From positions 372,001 through 436,000 of the forward strand of contig JBPPLN010000001.1 in NCBI GenBank assembly GCA_051920445.1: a stretch of DNA of 64,000 bases, in the 5' to 3' direction. Below the pieces are notes generated by a model. The model was not told where the DNA came from and did not search any database. It was given only the letters and a program-made list of their open reading frames with translations. Every line of letters begins with the position of its first letter. Position 1 is the first letter of the stretch. The position numbers were made by a program, and so were the translations under genes. Source of the stretch: CAG-177 sp003514385 (GTDB taxonomy: Bacteria > Bacillota > Clostridia > Oscillospirales > Acutalibacteraceae). Positions 50,005 through 59,408 of the stretch are shown here, piece by piece.

Positions 50005-51174
50005 ATGACAGAGGCACAGGTCAAGAACGCCGTCGAAAAATTTGAGGCTCTCATCCGCGCTCAGAGCGACCGTTCGGACAAAATAAAGGCTCAGGGCGAT
50101 TTCATCGACTTCAAGTCGCTCGACAAGATCATCATCGGCGTCTGCGGCGGCGACGGCATCGGTCCGGTCATCACCAAGGAATCCGCAAGAGTTCTCGAAT
50201 ATCTGCTCGACGATAAAGTAAAGGCGGGCAAGATTGAGTTCAAGGTCATCGACGGACTGACCATCGAAAACCGCGTCAAGGCGAACAAGGCTATCCCCGA
50301 CGACGTGCTCGAAGAGCTCAAGAGCTGCCACGTTATCCTCAAGGGTCCGACCACTACCCCGCAGGCGGGCGATCCGTGGCCGAACATCGAGAGCGCAAAC
50401 GTTGCGATGAGAAAAGCTCTCGATCTGTTTGCGAACCTCCGCCCCGTCAAGGTTCCCGAGCAGGGCATTGACTGGACTTTCTTCCGCGAGAACACCGAGG
50501 GCGCATACGCCGTCGGCTCGATGGGCGTCAATGTTACCGACGACCTCGCGCTCGACTTCGTCGTGACGACCTCCGAGGGCTGCGACAGAATCGCAAGGCT
50601 CGCATATGACTACGCGCGCCGCAACAACAAGGGTCGCGTTTCGATAATCACAAAGGCAAATGTCATCAAGACCACGGACGGCAAGTTTCTCAACCTCTGC
50701 AAAAAGGTCGGCGAGGAATATCCCGACATCGTGACCGACGAGTGGTACATCGACATCACCACGGCGAAGCTCATCGACGAGAAGCGCCGCCGCGACTTCA
50801 AGGTCTTCATTCTCCCGAACCTCTACGGCGATATAATCACCGACGAGGCTGCCGAGTTCCAGGGCGGCGTCGGCACAGCCGGCAGCGCAAACATCGGCAA
50901 GCGTTACGCGATGTTCGAGGCTATCCACGGCTCGGCTCCGAGAATGGTTCGCGAGGGCAGAGCGCAGTACGCCGATCCCTGCTCGATGCTCAGAGCGAGC
51001 GTGATGCTCCTCTCCCACATCGGCGAGCAGGAAAAAGCCGATCTGCTCGAGAGAGCGCTCGACATCTGCATGTACGAGGACAAGAAGCTCAAAATCACAG
51101 GCCGCGAGGACGGCTGCACCTGCAGCGAGTTCGGCGACTATGTCATGGAGACGGTCAGAAAGATCAGCGAGTAA
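50005..51174 (+). CDS. icd: Isocitrate dehydrogenase (isocitrate/isopropylmalate dehydrogenase family)
   Basis: 389 residues, SD GAGAGGAAG. GGDGIGPVI near 48-56, RENTEGAYA with the phosphorylatable-type region, NLYGDIITDEAAEFQGGVG and GSANIG coordinate metal and NAD(P). A 40-residue helical N-terminus and the C-terminal TGREDGCTCSEF tail are typical of clostridial NAD-type enzymes. With aconitase it makes 2-oxoglutarate for glutamate. Isopropylmalate dehydrogenase is less likely because of the aconitase context. Confidence 0.88.
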   Translation: MTEAQVKNAVEKFEALIRAQSDRSDKIKAQGDFIDFKSLDKIIIGVCGGDGIGPVITKESARVLEYLLDDKVKAGKIEFKVIDGLTIENRVKANKAIPDDVLEELKSCHVILKGPTTTPQAGDPWPNIESANVAMRKALDLFANLRPVKVPEQGIDWTFFRENTEGAYAVGSMGVNVTDDLALDFVVTTSEGCDRIARLAYDYARRNNKGRVSIITKANVIKTTDGKFLNLCKKVGEEYPDIVTDEWYIDITTAKLIDEKRRRDFKVFILPNLYGDIITDEAAEFQGGVGTAGSANIGKRYAMFEAIHGSAPRMVREGRAQYADPCSMLRASVMLLSHIGEQEKADLLERALDICMYEDKKLKITGREDGCTCSEFGDYVMETVRKISE

Positions 51175-51189
51175 AAAACATATAAAGTC

Positions 51190-51226
51190 AGCCTCAGCAA
51201 GTTTTTTGCTGCGGCTGTTTTGTTTT
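51190..51226 (+). terminator. Terminator after icd
   Basis: AGCC-CAGCA / TGCTG-GGCT hairpin (51190-51216) followed by GTTTTGTTTTG. Confidence 0.75.
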
Positions 51227-51251
51227 GACCCACATTCAGTGGATATAAAAC

Positions 51252-51289
51252 AACCCGGTCGGTGCAAAATCAAATGCACTGACCGGGTT
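51252..51289. terminator. Terminator between the convergent icd and pcrA genes
   Basis: AACCCGGTC-GTGCA pairs with TGCAC-GACCGGGTT (51252-51289). Minus strand continues TTGTTTTAT, plus strand TTTCTATT, so it may serve both. Confidence 0.8.
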
Positions 51290-51293
51290 TCTA

Positions 51294-53738
51294 TTATACT
51301 TTTTCGAGCTTGGCGTAGTTCGCCATTATCTTCTTTGTGCCGACTTTTTCGAAGGCTATTTCGAGCATAGTATCATTCGCCATTTTCTGCATACTGAGTA
51401 TCACGCCCGTGCCATATGCCTTATGCTTGACTGTCTCGCCGACGGAATAGCTCTGCGCCGCGGCGGCGGGTTTCTTCGCGCCTGCGCCGGAGAAGCCGGA
51501 CGAAGCGGAGAAGCTATAAGCGGGCTTCGACGGGATTGAATTCGACACTCTTGCGGGCGACTGCGCTGAGGGCTTTGAAAATCCTCTCGACGCGCTCCCC
51601 TGCCCTGTGGAACGCTGCTGCGGGATGCCGTGGGTCTGATAAGACATCGGTCTTACGCCCTTTTTATCGAGCAGCTCCTCGGGTATCTCTTCAACGAATC
51701 TCGACGGGCGGTTGCGGTTCGTCATGCCGTAGAGCATTCGCGTTGATGCGCTGGAGATATAAAGTTTTTTCTTCGCGCGAGTTATCGCGACATAGGCGAG
51801 TCTGCGCTCCTCCTCGATATTCTCCGGCTCATAGAGTATCGTCTGCATTCCGGGGAATATTCCCTCCTCCATGCCGACGATAAACACATTCGGGAATTCG
51901 AGTCCCTTAGCGGAGTGTATCGTCATCATAACGACCGCCTGGGTCTGGGCGTTGTAGTTATCTATATCCGTGAGCAGCGCGGTCTCCTGCAGGAAGCCGT
52001 TGAGGTCGCCCTCGGGGTTTTCCTCGCAGTAGCGGCGTATGTTGTTTCCAAGCTCCGCCAGGTTCGCCACACGCTCCTGATATTTTTCGGGCTCGTTGGC
52101 GAGCGAGAGCGTATAGCCCGTCTCGTCGAGTATCACGCCGAGTAAATCGGCGAGGGGCATAATCTCCATCTTCTCGCGGAACGAGTCGATGAGCTTGCCG
52201 AACGCCATGAGCTTTGAAGCAGCACGCGAAAGCTTCGCATACTGATCCGCCGAGCGTATGACCTCAAACGGCTCAACGCCGAGTCCGTTCGCTATCTCAA
52301 AAACAGCGTTGAGCGAAGTCTCGCCGATTCCGCGTTTGGGCTCGTTGATTATTCTTCTGAGCCTTATCTCGTCAGCCGTGTTGTTGACGACATAGAGATA
52401 CGCCATGGCGTCCTTTATCTCTTTGCGGTCATAGAATCTGTGTCCGCCGATCATTCTGTACGGTATGCCGCTTCTGATGAATGACTGCTCGATAAGGTTC
52501 GACTGCGCGTTCATTCTGTAGAGCACCGCGTGGTCGTTCCACTCCTCGCCGTCGGCGACATTGGAGACTATCGTATCGGCAACATGGCGGCTCTCCGCCA
52601 TCTCGTCCTCGGCGACATAGAACTCGATTTTCGCGCCCTGCCCGTTATCCGTCCAAAGATTTTTGCCCTTTCGCTGTTCGTTGTTCGCTATAACGGCGTT
52701 GGCGGCGTCAAGTATCGTCTGGGTCGAGCGGTAGTTCTGCTCGAGGCGGATGACCTTCGCATTTTTATACTGCTTTTCAAAGCTCAGGATGTTTTCGATA
52801 GTTGCGCCGCGGAAGCGATAGATACTCTGATCGTCATCGCCGACGACACAGATATTCTCGTGCCCCGCCGCGAGAAGTGCGGTGAGCACATACTGCGCGT
52901 GGTTCGTATCCTGATACTCATCGACCATTATGTATTTGAAGCGATTCTGATAGTATTCGCGGGTCTCCTTTTTCGTTTTGAGGAGCTTCACCATGTTGAC
53001 TATCAGATCGTCAAAATCCATAGCATCCGCCGCCTTGAGGAACTTCTGATATTCCTCATAGACCTCACCTATCTTCTTCAGGCGTATATCCGCCTGGTTC
53101 GTCGAAATGAACTCGGCGGGGGTAATCAGCTCGTCCTTGGCGCGGCTTATCTCGGCAAGTACGGACTTGACGGGAATCATCTTCTCGTCATATCCGAGGC
53201 GCTTTATGCACTCCTTGGCGGCGCGTTTGGAGTCATCGGAGTCGTAGATAGTGAAATTATGCGTATAGCCTATCTCGTCAGCGTGGCGGCGCAGAATCTT
53301 GGCGCAGGTCGAGTGGAATGTGCTCGCCCAAACATCGTTGCCATCTTCGCCGAGAGCCTTGCAGATTCGCTCCTTGAGCTCGCCTGCGGCTTTATTGGTG
53401 AAGGTTATCGCGAGAATCTGCCACGGTTTCGCAGGACGGACGCTCAGAAGATCCTCCGCCTCGAAAAGGCTCGTGTCGCCTGCGAGATAGTTTTCAAGCA
53501 GCGCCTCGTCGCCCTCGCGTATCGGGCGGGAAAAGTCGGAGGAATAATAAGCCTCGCCGTATTTGACGAGGTTGACGATACGGTTGACGAGCACGGTGGT
53601 CTTTCCGCTGCCCGCTCCCGCAAGTACCAAAAGCGGTCCTTTGGTAGTAAGGACCGCTTCAAGCTGCATATCATTCATCCGACTGAAGTCTTTTTTGATT
53701 ATCTGCTGTCTTAAAGAAATCAGTTTTTCTATGCTCAT
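51294..53738 (-). CDS. pcrA: UvrD/PcrA-type ATP-dependent DNA helicase
   Basis: 814 residues. Walker A GAGSGKTT at 41-48, ITFTNKAAGEL (motif Ia), DEYQDTN (motif II), GDDDQSIYRFRGA, and TIHSAKGLEFP plus VAITRAKKKLYIS (V-VI). An insertion of about 40 residues (60-103, YGEAYYSSDFSRPIREGDEA...) lies between motifs I and Ia where PcrA is usually continuous. The C-terminus has a Ser/Pro-rich linker and a Tudor/KOW-like domain (VKHKAYGTGVI) binding RNA polymerase. Unwinds DNA in repair and replication. Confidence 0.94.
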   Translation of the reverse strand: MSIEKLISLRQQIIKKDFSRMNDMQLEAVLTTKGPLLVLAGAGSGKTTVLVNRIVNLVKYGEAYYSSDFSRPIREGDEALLENYLAGDTSLFEAEDLLSVRPAKPWQILAITFTNKAAGELKERICKALGEDGNDVWASTFHSTCAKILRRHADEIGYTHNFTIYDSDDSKRAAKECIKRLGYDEKMIPVKSVLAEISRAKDELITPAEFISTNQADIRLKKIGEVYEEYQKFLKAADAMDFDDLIVNMVKLLKTKKETREYYQNRFKYIMVDEYQDTNHAQYVLTALLAAGHENICVVGDDDQSIYRFRGATIENILSFEKQYKNAKVIRLEQNYRSTQTILDAANAVIANNEQRKGKNLWTDNGQGAKIEFYVAEDEMAESRHVADTIVSNVADGEEWNDHAVLYRMNAQSNLIEQSFIRSGIPYRMIGGHRFYDRKEIKDAMAYLYVVNNTADEIRLRRIINEPKRGIGETSLNAVFEIANGLGVEPFEVIRSADQYAKLSRAASKLMAFGKLIDSFREKMEIMPLADLLGVILDETGYTLSLANEPEKYQERVANLAELGNNIRRYCEENPEGDLNGFLQETALLTDIDNYNAQTQAVVMMTIHSAKGLEFPNVFIVGMEEGIFPGMQTILYEPENIEEERRLAYVAITRAKKKLYISSASTRMLYGMTNRNRPSRFVEEIPEELLDKKGVRPMSYQTHGIPQQRSTGQGSASRGFSKPSAQSPARVSNSIPSKPAYSFSASSGFSGAGAKKPAAAAQSYSVGETVKHKAYGTGVILSMQKMANDTMLEIAFEKVGTKKIMANYAKLEKV

Positions 53739-53747
53739 ATTACACCT

Positions 53748-54710
53748 TTATATGGAGATTTCGTGCGCAAGCTCATAGTCTTTCATATCTATGGTCTTGG
53801 TCATTTTGAGAGCCTCGAAGATATCGAAATCGACTATCTTGTTGTCCTTTATGCCGACAACTCTGTTGCCTATGCCCTGAGTGAGCAGGTCAACGGCGCG
53901 CGAGCCCATCTGGCTTGCCATTATCCTGTCTCTCGCAGTCGGCGAGCCGCCGCGCTGGACATGACCGAGAATGGTTGCTCTCGACTCGACGCCGGTCTCG
54001 GCTTCGATTTTCTTTGCTATCTCAGCGGTTCCGCCGACACCCTCGGCAACGATAACTACAAAGTGCTTCTTGCCGGTCTTCTGGAACTCGCGGATACGCG
54101 CGATAACATCGCGCTCGATATCGTACTCGACCTCGGGCACGATTATCGACGTTGCACCGACAGCGATGCCCGCTTCAAGTGCGAGATAACCTGCGCCGCG
54201 TCCCATGACCTCGACGACCGTGCAGCGGTCGTGAGACTCGGAAGTGTCGCGGATGCGGTCGACCATCTGAACGATGGTGTTAAGGCAGGTGTCATAACCT
54301 ATTGTATAATCGGTGCAGGAAATATCGTTGTCGATAGTTCCGGGCAGTCCGATGCACGGAATGCCGCGCAGAGAAAGATCCCTTGCGCCTCTGAACGAGC
54401 CGTCGCCGCCGATGATGACCATGCCGTCGATGCCGAACTTTTTGCAGGTTGCAACAGCTTTCTGAAGTCCCTCTTCGGTCTTGAACTCGGGGCATCTTGC
54501 GGAATAGAGAATCGTGCCGCCTCTCGTGATTATATCGGACACGGAGCGGAGGTTCATCTCATGTATATCACCGTTTATAAGTCCGGTGTATCCTCTGTCA
54601 ACACCGTAAACTTTGATACCTCTCTGACAGGCCGTACGCACGACTGCGCGTACAGCGGGATTCATACCCGGCGCGTCTCCGCCGCTTGTAAGCACTGCTA
54701 TGCTCTTCAT
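53748..54710 (-). CDS. pfkA: ATP-dependent 6-phosphofructokinase
   Basis: 320 residues from ATG 54710 (GGAGG 7 nt upstream; the ATG two codons earlier is too close). GGDAPGMN at 11-18, IIGGDGS near 100, PGTIDND near 124, MGRGAGYLA near 169. The Gly of GGDGS fits an ATP-, not PPi-, dependent enzyme. Commits fructose 6-phosphate to glycolysis. Own promoter; terminates convergently against pcrA. Usually next to dnaE in Firmicutes. Confidence 0.95.
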   Translation of the reverse strand: MKSIAVLTSGGDAPGMNPAVRAVVRTACQRGIKVYGVDRGYTGLINGDIHEMNLRSVSDIITRGGTILYSARCPEFKTEEGLQKAVATCKKFGIDGMVIIGGDGSFRGARDLSLRGIPCIGLPGTIDNDISCTDYTIGYDTCLNTIVQMVDRIRDTSESHDRCTVVEVMGRGAGYLALEAGIAVGATSIIVPEVEYDIERDVIARIREFQKTGKKHFVVIVAEGVGGTAEIAKKIEAETGVESRATILGHVQRGGSPTARDRIMASQMGSRAVDLLTQGIGNRVVGIKDNKIVDFDIFEALKMTKTIDMKDYELAHEISI

Positions 54711-54771
54711 CGTCATTCCTCCGTCGTTGTTTATGATCTTATTCCTGTTAATTAGTAAACACTGTTTTTAT

Positions 54772-54800
54772 ATAATACACTTTTATCGAATCAAAGTCAA
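54772..54800 (-). promoter_or_regulatory. Sigma-A promoter of pfkA
   Basis: TTGACT (54795-54800) and TATTAT (54772-54777) on the minus strand, 17 bp apart. Confidence 0.78.
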
Positions 54801-54825
54801 ATAAAAATACACTTTTTCTGCAAAA

Positions 54826-55848
54826 TTAAGCTTTTTCTTTGCATTTTACCGCATTTTTTCGTTTTATGAGGTCGCAAATTGCAATATATGCAAAAGCAAG
54901 CAACGTTGTCACCAAAGATACTATCAAAAATGCTGATATTCCGTGATACTGGTGGAAAATAAGTCTGGATATAAAATAATACACATAAAGGTGAATGAAG
55001 TATATTCCTGTACTTAACCGCCTTAATATTTTGTGCTCAGATACATATGACAATTTTATTGATATTGCTATACCAAAAAGTCCCACAGCACATGTAATAA
55101 CAAAAAAACTTGAAAAGCGCGGAAGTGCAATACAACCTATAAAACCTGCCACCATGATAAGAATATCCACAAAAACAGGTATTTTTATTCGTCCCAAAAG
55201 CATTCCGAAAGAAATATAGAATAATCCGCCAAACAATTTTTGACCGATAAATTCCGTCCCCATGATTTTTGACAAAATTTTCACAGCCATTGACGCGCTT
55301 TCAGAGCCCCCGGCAATTTCAATATAATTTCTTGTACAAAGGAGAACAAAGCCTATTGCTGCTATTATCCACGGATTGACTTTAATTTTCAAAAGCAACC
55401 AAATCAGCGCAAAAGCATATACTGACGCCAACAAATACCACAAAATAACCGATCCATAATGTTCGCCTACAAAGAAAAAATCCTTTATATATGTAACGAC
55501 TGCACTGCTAAAACCGATATTCGATCGATAGAAATCAATCACCGAAAACGGAATATATATTATTGACCATACTACATAAAGCTTGACTGTCTTCACTAAT
55601 GCATGAGAAACCAGAGACAAGCTTTCCTGCGTATGAAACGGCCATTCCATGCGCCGCGCAAACAGATAACCTGTTGACATAAAGAAAAAAGGAACCGCAC
55701 ACTTAAGCAGGGTAAAGTAAATATTTGATATTACTCCGTCTGTCTGTTCAAACGGAGTAGTATGTATGGCCACAACCATATATGCACCGATAAATTTGCA
55801 GATATCTATTATCAGGCTGTTGCTTTTCTGCGGGCTTATATTTTTCAT
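54826..55848 (-). CDS. Membrane acyltransferase, acyltransferase-3 family
   Basis: 340 residues, about ten membrane segments, starting with the family motif DICKFIGAYMVVAIHTTPF (His in helix 1 region) and FFFMSTGYLFARR. Acetylates or acylates surface sugars or lipids. Base composition is clearly AT-rich with A/T-ending codons, unlike both neighbours, and it is wedged 3 nt after dnaE, between dnaE and pfkA. This suggests horizontal gain. RBS GAGGAA lies within the dnaE end. Confidence 0.88.
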   Translation of the reverse strand: MKNISPQKSNSLIIDICKFIGAYMVVAIHTTPFEQTDGVISNIYFTLLKCAVPFFFMSTGYLFARRMEWPFHTQESLSLVSHALVKTVKLYVVWSIIYIPFSVIDFYRSNIGFSSAVVTYIKDFFFVGEHYGSVILWYLLASVYAFALIWLLLKIKVNPWIIAAIGFVLLCTRNYIEIAGGSESASMAVKILSKIMGTEFIGQKLFGGLFYISFGMLLGRIKIPVFVDILIMVAGFIGCIALPRFSSFFVITCAVGLFGIAISIKLSYVSEHKILRRLSTGIYFIHLYVYYFISRLIFHQYHGISAFLIVSLVTTLLAFAYIAICDLIKRKNAVKCKEKA

Positions 55849-55851
55849 TTT

Positions 55852-58800
55852 TTACCGTTCCTCCTGCCTGCCGTCTATATAAATAACATTCTCTTCACCG
55901 AGGATTCGCCTGAGTTCCTTGAGCATCGGCGCGTTGACATCCGCGCTGTGAGAATATGGCTGACGGATATATTTTTTCGTGTCGCAATAGTAAAAATACA
56001 CCGTCTTATTGCCGTCAAAGAAGTCGAGGACTCTCTGGGCGCGCTCGATCTCGGGGCAGGTTTCACTCGCAAAGCGCAGGAAGAGTCCGGGCGTTTTTGC
56101 GGTCTTTTTCTGCGGCTGAGCGGCGGCATTTGAAGCCTGTCTCACCTGCTCGGAGACTTTTCTCTTCGCATCCGCAGGCGGACACGGCTCCGCCGACTCG
56201 CAGACGAGCTTTGCCTCCTCGTCCTCGCGCACGCTCAATCTGCCGTGAATGAGAACGATATTGCCCTCTGCAAAGAGCTGCGTCTGCTGCTCATATATTT
56301 TCGGGAACACTATGACCTCTATAGAGCCGAATACATCCTCCGCCGTTATAAAAGCCATTGTGGTGTTATTTTTTGTTATCTTTTTTCTGACATTCGTTAT
56401 TATGCAGAGAAGATCAACGCGCGACTCATCTTTATATATGCCGCCGACCTCATCGGCGTTACGGAGATCCGCCGTATTGGCGCAGCCGAGGCGCTCGGCG
56501 AGCTGTTCGTATTCCGCCATGGGGTGACCCATGAGGTAGAGTCCGGTCATCTCTTTTTCGAGTCTTAGCAATTCGCGCTTGTCCATCTCTTCGAAGGTCG
56601 GCATTTTATATTCGCCCTGCGGCGCTTCGCTCGGCGCGGCATCGAAGAAGCCGAGCTGACCGTCGATATTGCGGCGGCGGTCGTTCTCGAGCTGAGCCGA
56701 TATCTCCGGGAAAGCGTAGAGCATCTGGCGGCGGTTCGCGCCGAGTCCGTCGAGCGCACCGCATTTTATGAGGCTCTCGACCGCGCGTTTGTTGAACTCC
56801 TTATCCTGCATACGCTTGCAGAACGAATAGAAGGATTTGAACTCCCCGCCTGCTTCGCGCTCGCGTTCAATCTCTCTTATAAAGCCCGCACCGACATTTC
56901 TCACGGCGAGCAGGCCGAAGTATATCTTCCCGTCCTTTGGCGTGAAACGCTCGGAGCTGACATTGACATGGGGCGGCACGACCTCTATGCCGAGGCGCGA
57001 GCACTCCGCTATATACTCCGCGACCTTCGGCGTATCGTCGAGCACGCTGCTGATAAGCGCCGCCATGAACTCGCAGGGATAGTGGCACTTGAGCCACGCC
57101 GTTTTGTAGGCGACAAACGCATACGCTGCTGCATGGGACTTATTGAACGCATAGGACGCGAAGGACGACATATCGTTGAAGATATCATTGGCGGTCTTTT
57201 CGTCGACTCCGCGCTTCACCGCGCCCTCACACTCGACAGTACCGTCCTCATTGACGAGTCCGTATATGAAATTATGGCGTTCGCGTTCCATGACATCGTG
57301 CTTCTTTTTCGACATGGCGCGGCGGACGATATCGGCGCGGCCGTAGGAATAGCCCGCGAGGGTGCGGAATATCTCCATGACCTGCTCCTGATAGATCATA
57401 CAGCCGTAAGTGACTTTGAGTATACCCTCGAGCATCGGGGTCTTGTAGCGTATTTTTGACGGGTCGTGGCGGTTCGCGATATATGTGGGTATCGAGTCCA
57501 TGGGACCGGGTCTATAGAGCGAGATAACAGCTATCAGATCTTCTATGCTCTGCGGCTTAAGGCCCATGAGCACGCTTCTCATGCCCGCGGATTCAAACTG
57601 GAACACGCCCTCGGTTCTGCCGGACGAGAGCATAGCGAACACTTCTTCGTCCTCATAGTCTATAGCGTCCTCGGAGAAATCCGGGACGTGCTCTTTTATG
57701 CTGCGCTTTGCGTAGTCGATAACCGTCAGAGTGCGCAGACCGAGAAAATCTATCTTGAGCAGTCCGAGCTCCTCGAGGGTGGTCATGGTGAACTGCGTGA
57801 CAATGGACTCGTCGTTTCTCGCAAGCGGCACATAGCTCTCAACCGTGTCGCGCGTTATGACAACGCCCGCCGCATGGGTAGAGGCATGGCGCGGCATACC
57901 CTCAACTTTGCGCGAGAGGTCGATAAGTCTGCGTACATTCTCGTCGTTTTCATAGAGGGCGCGGAGATCCGATGACTTGAGCGCCTTGTCTATCGTTATG
58001 CCGAGCTCGCGCGGGATGAGCTTCGCGACGGTATCAACATCGTTATAGGGCATGCCGAGCACCCTGCCGACATCGCGCACTGCGGCGCGCGCCGCCATTG
58101 TGCCAAAGGTCACTATCTGAGCGACATGGTCGGAGCCGTATTTTTCAATGACATAGTCTATAACTTCGCTTCGGCGTTCGTAACAGAAATCAACATCAAA
58201 ATCGGGCATGCTGACGCGCTCGGGATTGAGGAATCGCTCGAACAGCAGGCTGTATTTCATCGGGTCGATGCCGGTTATACCGATAGCATAGGCGGTTATG
58301 CTGCCCGCTCCCGAACCTCTGCCTGGACCCACGGGAATATTGCGGCTTCGCGCATGATTTATAAAATCGTGGACTATCAGATAATAGTCGACATAGCCCA
58401 TGCGGCTGATGACCGAGAGCTCGTAGTCGAGGCGCTTCTGATACTCCTCGGGGATATTCTCGCCGTAGCGGCGGTGCATCCCCTCCTGCGCCATATTTTT
58501 AAGATACTCAAAGTGATCCTGATTCCCGGGCACTTCGAAATGCGGCAGCTTCGTTTTGCCGAACTCGAACTCGACATTGCAGCGTTCGGCTATTTCCGAA
58601 GTCCGCTCGACCGCGTCGGGGTACTCCGGGAAGAGCGAGAGCATCTCCTGCTCGCTTTTCAAATAGAACTCCTGCGTCTGGAACTCCATGCCCGTATCCT
58701 CGCCAAGGGTATGGTTCGTCTGGATACAGATGAGCACCTGCTGCATCTCGGCATCCTCTTTGGAGATATAATGGACATCGTTCGTGGCGACGAGAGGAAT

Positions 58801-59391
58801 CCCCGTCTCCCTCGACAGCTGGGCGAGCATCGGGATTATACGCCTCTGCTCGGGCAGGCCGTGATCCTGAATCTCGAGGAAGAAGTTGTTTTCGCCCATT
58901 ACGGAGCGATACCAGAGAGCTTTTTTCTTCGCGCCCTCGTAGTCGCCGCTGAGCAGAGCGCGCGGAATTTCGCCCGCGAGGCACGCAGAAAGTGCAATAA
59001 GCCCCTCATGATATTTTTCGAGGAGCTCACGGTCTATTCGCGGTTTTGTATAAAAGCCCGTGACGAATCCCTCCGACACAAGCTTTATCAGATTCTTATA
59101 TCCTGTTTCATTTTCGCAGAGCAGTATCAGATGATAGCGCTCGGAATCGAGGGCATGGACTTTGTCAAAGCGGGTGCGCGCCGCCATATACACCTCACAG
59201 CCGATTATCGGCTTTATCCCGCGTTTTTTCGCCGCGCGGTAAAAGTCGATGACGCCGTACATAACGCCGTGGTCGGTCACGGCAACGCTCGTCTGACCGA
59301 GGCGCTGCACTTCGTCCATAAGCTGCTCGATGCGGCACGCGCCGTCAAGCAGGCTATATTCGGTATGAAGATGAAGGTGTGTAAATGACAT
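55852..59391 (-). CDS. dnaE: DNA polymerase III alpha subunit DnaE
   Basis: 1179 residues. PHP domain at the N-terminus (THLHLHTEYSLLDG at 4-17, GDCEVYMAART), polymerase palm with PDFDVDFCYERR, fingers (YRPGPMDSIPTY), helix-hairpin-helix and OB domain (VDLLCIITNVRKKITKNNTTMAF). C-terminal 90 residues are a shorter, variable tail. In Firmicutes DnaE extends RNA primers before PolC takes over, or is main replicase where PolC is lacking. Follows whiA by 17 nt. Confidence 0.96.
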   Translation of the reverse strand: MSFTHLHLHTEYSLLDGACRIEQLMDEVQRLGQTSVAVTDHGVMYGVIDFYRAAKKRGIKPIIGCEVYMAARTRFDKVHALDSERYHLILLCENETGYKNLIKLVSEGFVTGFYTKPRIDRELLEKYHEGLIALSACLAGEIPRALLSGDYEGAKKKALWYRSVMGENNFFLEIQDHGLPEQRRIIPMLAQLSRETGIPLVATNDVHYISKEDAEMQQVLICIQTNHTLGEDTGMEFQTQEFYLKSEQEMLSLFPEYPDAVERTSEIAERCNVEFEFGKTKLPHFEVPGNQDHFEYLKNMAQEGMHRRYGENIPEEYQKRLDYELSVISRMGYVDYYLIVHDFINHARSRNIPVGPGRGSGAGSITAYAIGITGIDPMKYSLLFERFLNPERVSMPDFDVDFCYERRSEVIDYVIEKYGSDHVAQIVTFGTMAARAAVRDVGRVLGMPYNDVDTVAKLIPRELGITIDKALKSSDLRALYENDENVRRLIDLSRKVEGMPRHASTHAAGVVITRDTVESYVPLARNDESIVTQFTMTTLEELGLLKIDFLGLRTLTVIDYAKRSIKEHVPDFSEDAIDYEDEEVFAMLSSGRTEGVFQFESAGMRSVLMGLKPQSIEDLIAVISLYRPGPMDSIPTYIANRHDPSKIRYKTPMLEGILKVTYGCMIYQEQVMEIFRTLAGYSYGRADIVRRAMSKKKHDVMERERHNFIYGLVNEDGTVECEGAVKRGVDEKTANDIFNDMSSFASYAFNKSHAAAYAFVAYKTAWLKCHYPCEFMAALISSVLDDTPKVAEYIAECSRLGIEVVPPHVNVSSERFTPKDGKIYFGLLAVRNVGAGFIREIEREREAGGEFKSFYSFCKRMQDKEFNKRAVESLIKCGALDGLGANRRQMLYAFPEISAQLENDRRRNIDGQLGFFDAAPSEAPQGEYKMPTFEEMDKRELLRLEKEMTGLYLMGHPMAEYEQLAERLGCANTADLRNADEVGGIYKDESRVDLLCIITNVRKKITKNNTTMAFITAEDVFGSIEVIVFPKIYEQQTQLFAEGNIVLIHGRLSVREDEEAKLVCESAEPCPPADAKRKVSEQVRQASNAAAQPQKKTAKTPGLFLRFASETCPEIERAQRVLDFFDGNKTVYFYYCDTKKYIRQPYSHSADVNAPMLKELRRILGEENVIYIDGRQEER

Positions 59392-59408
59392 AGCTCTTCT
59401 CCGCGGGG

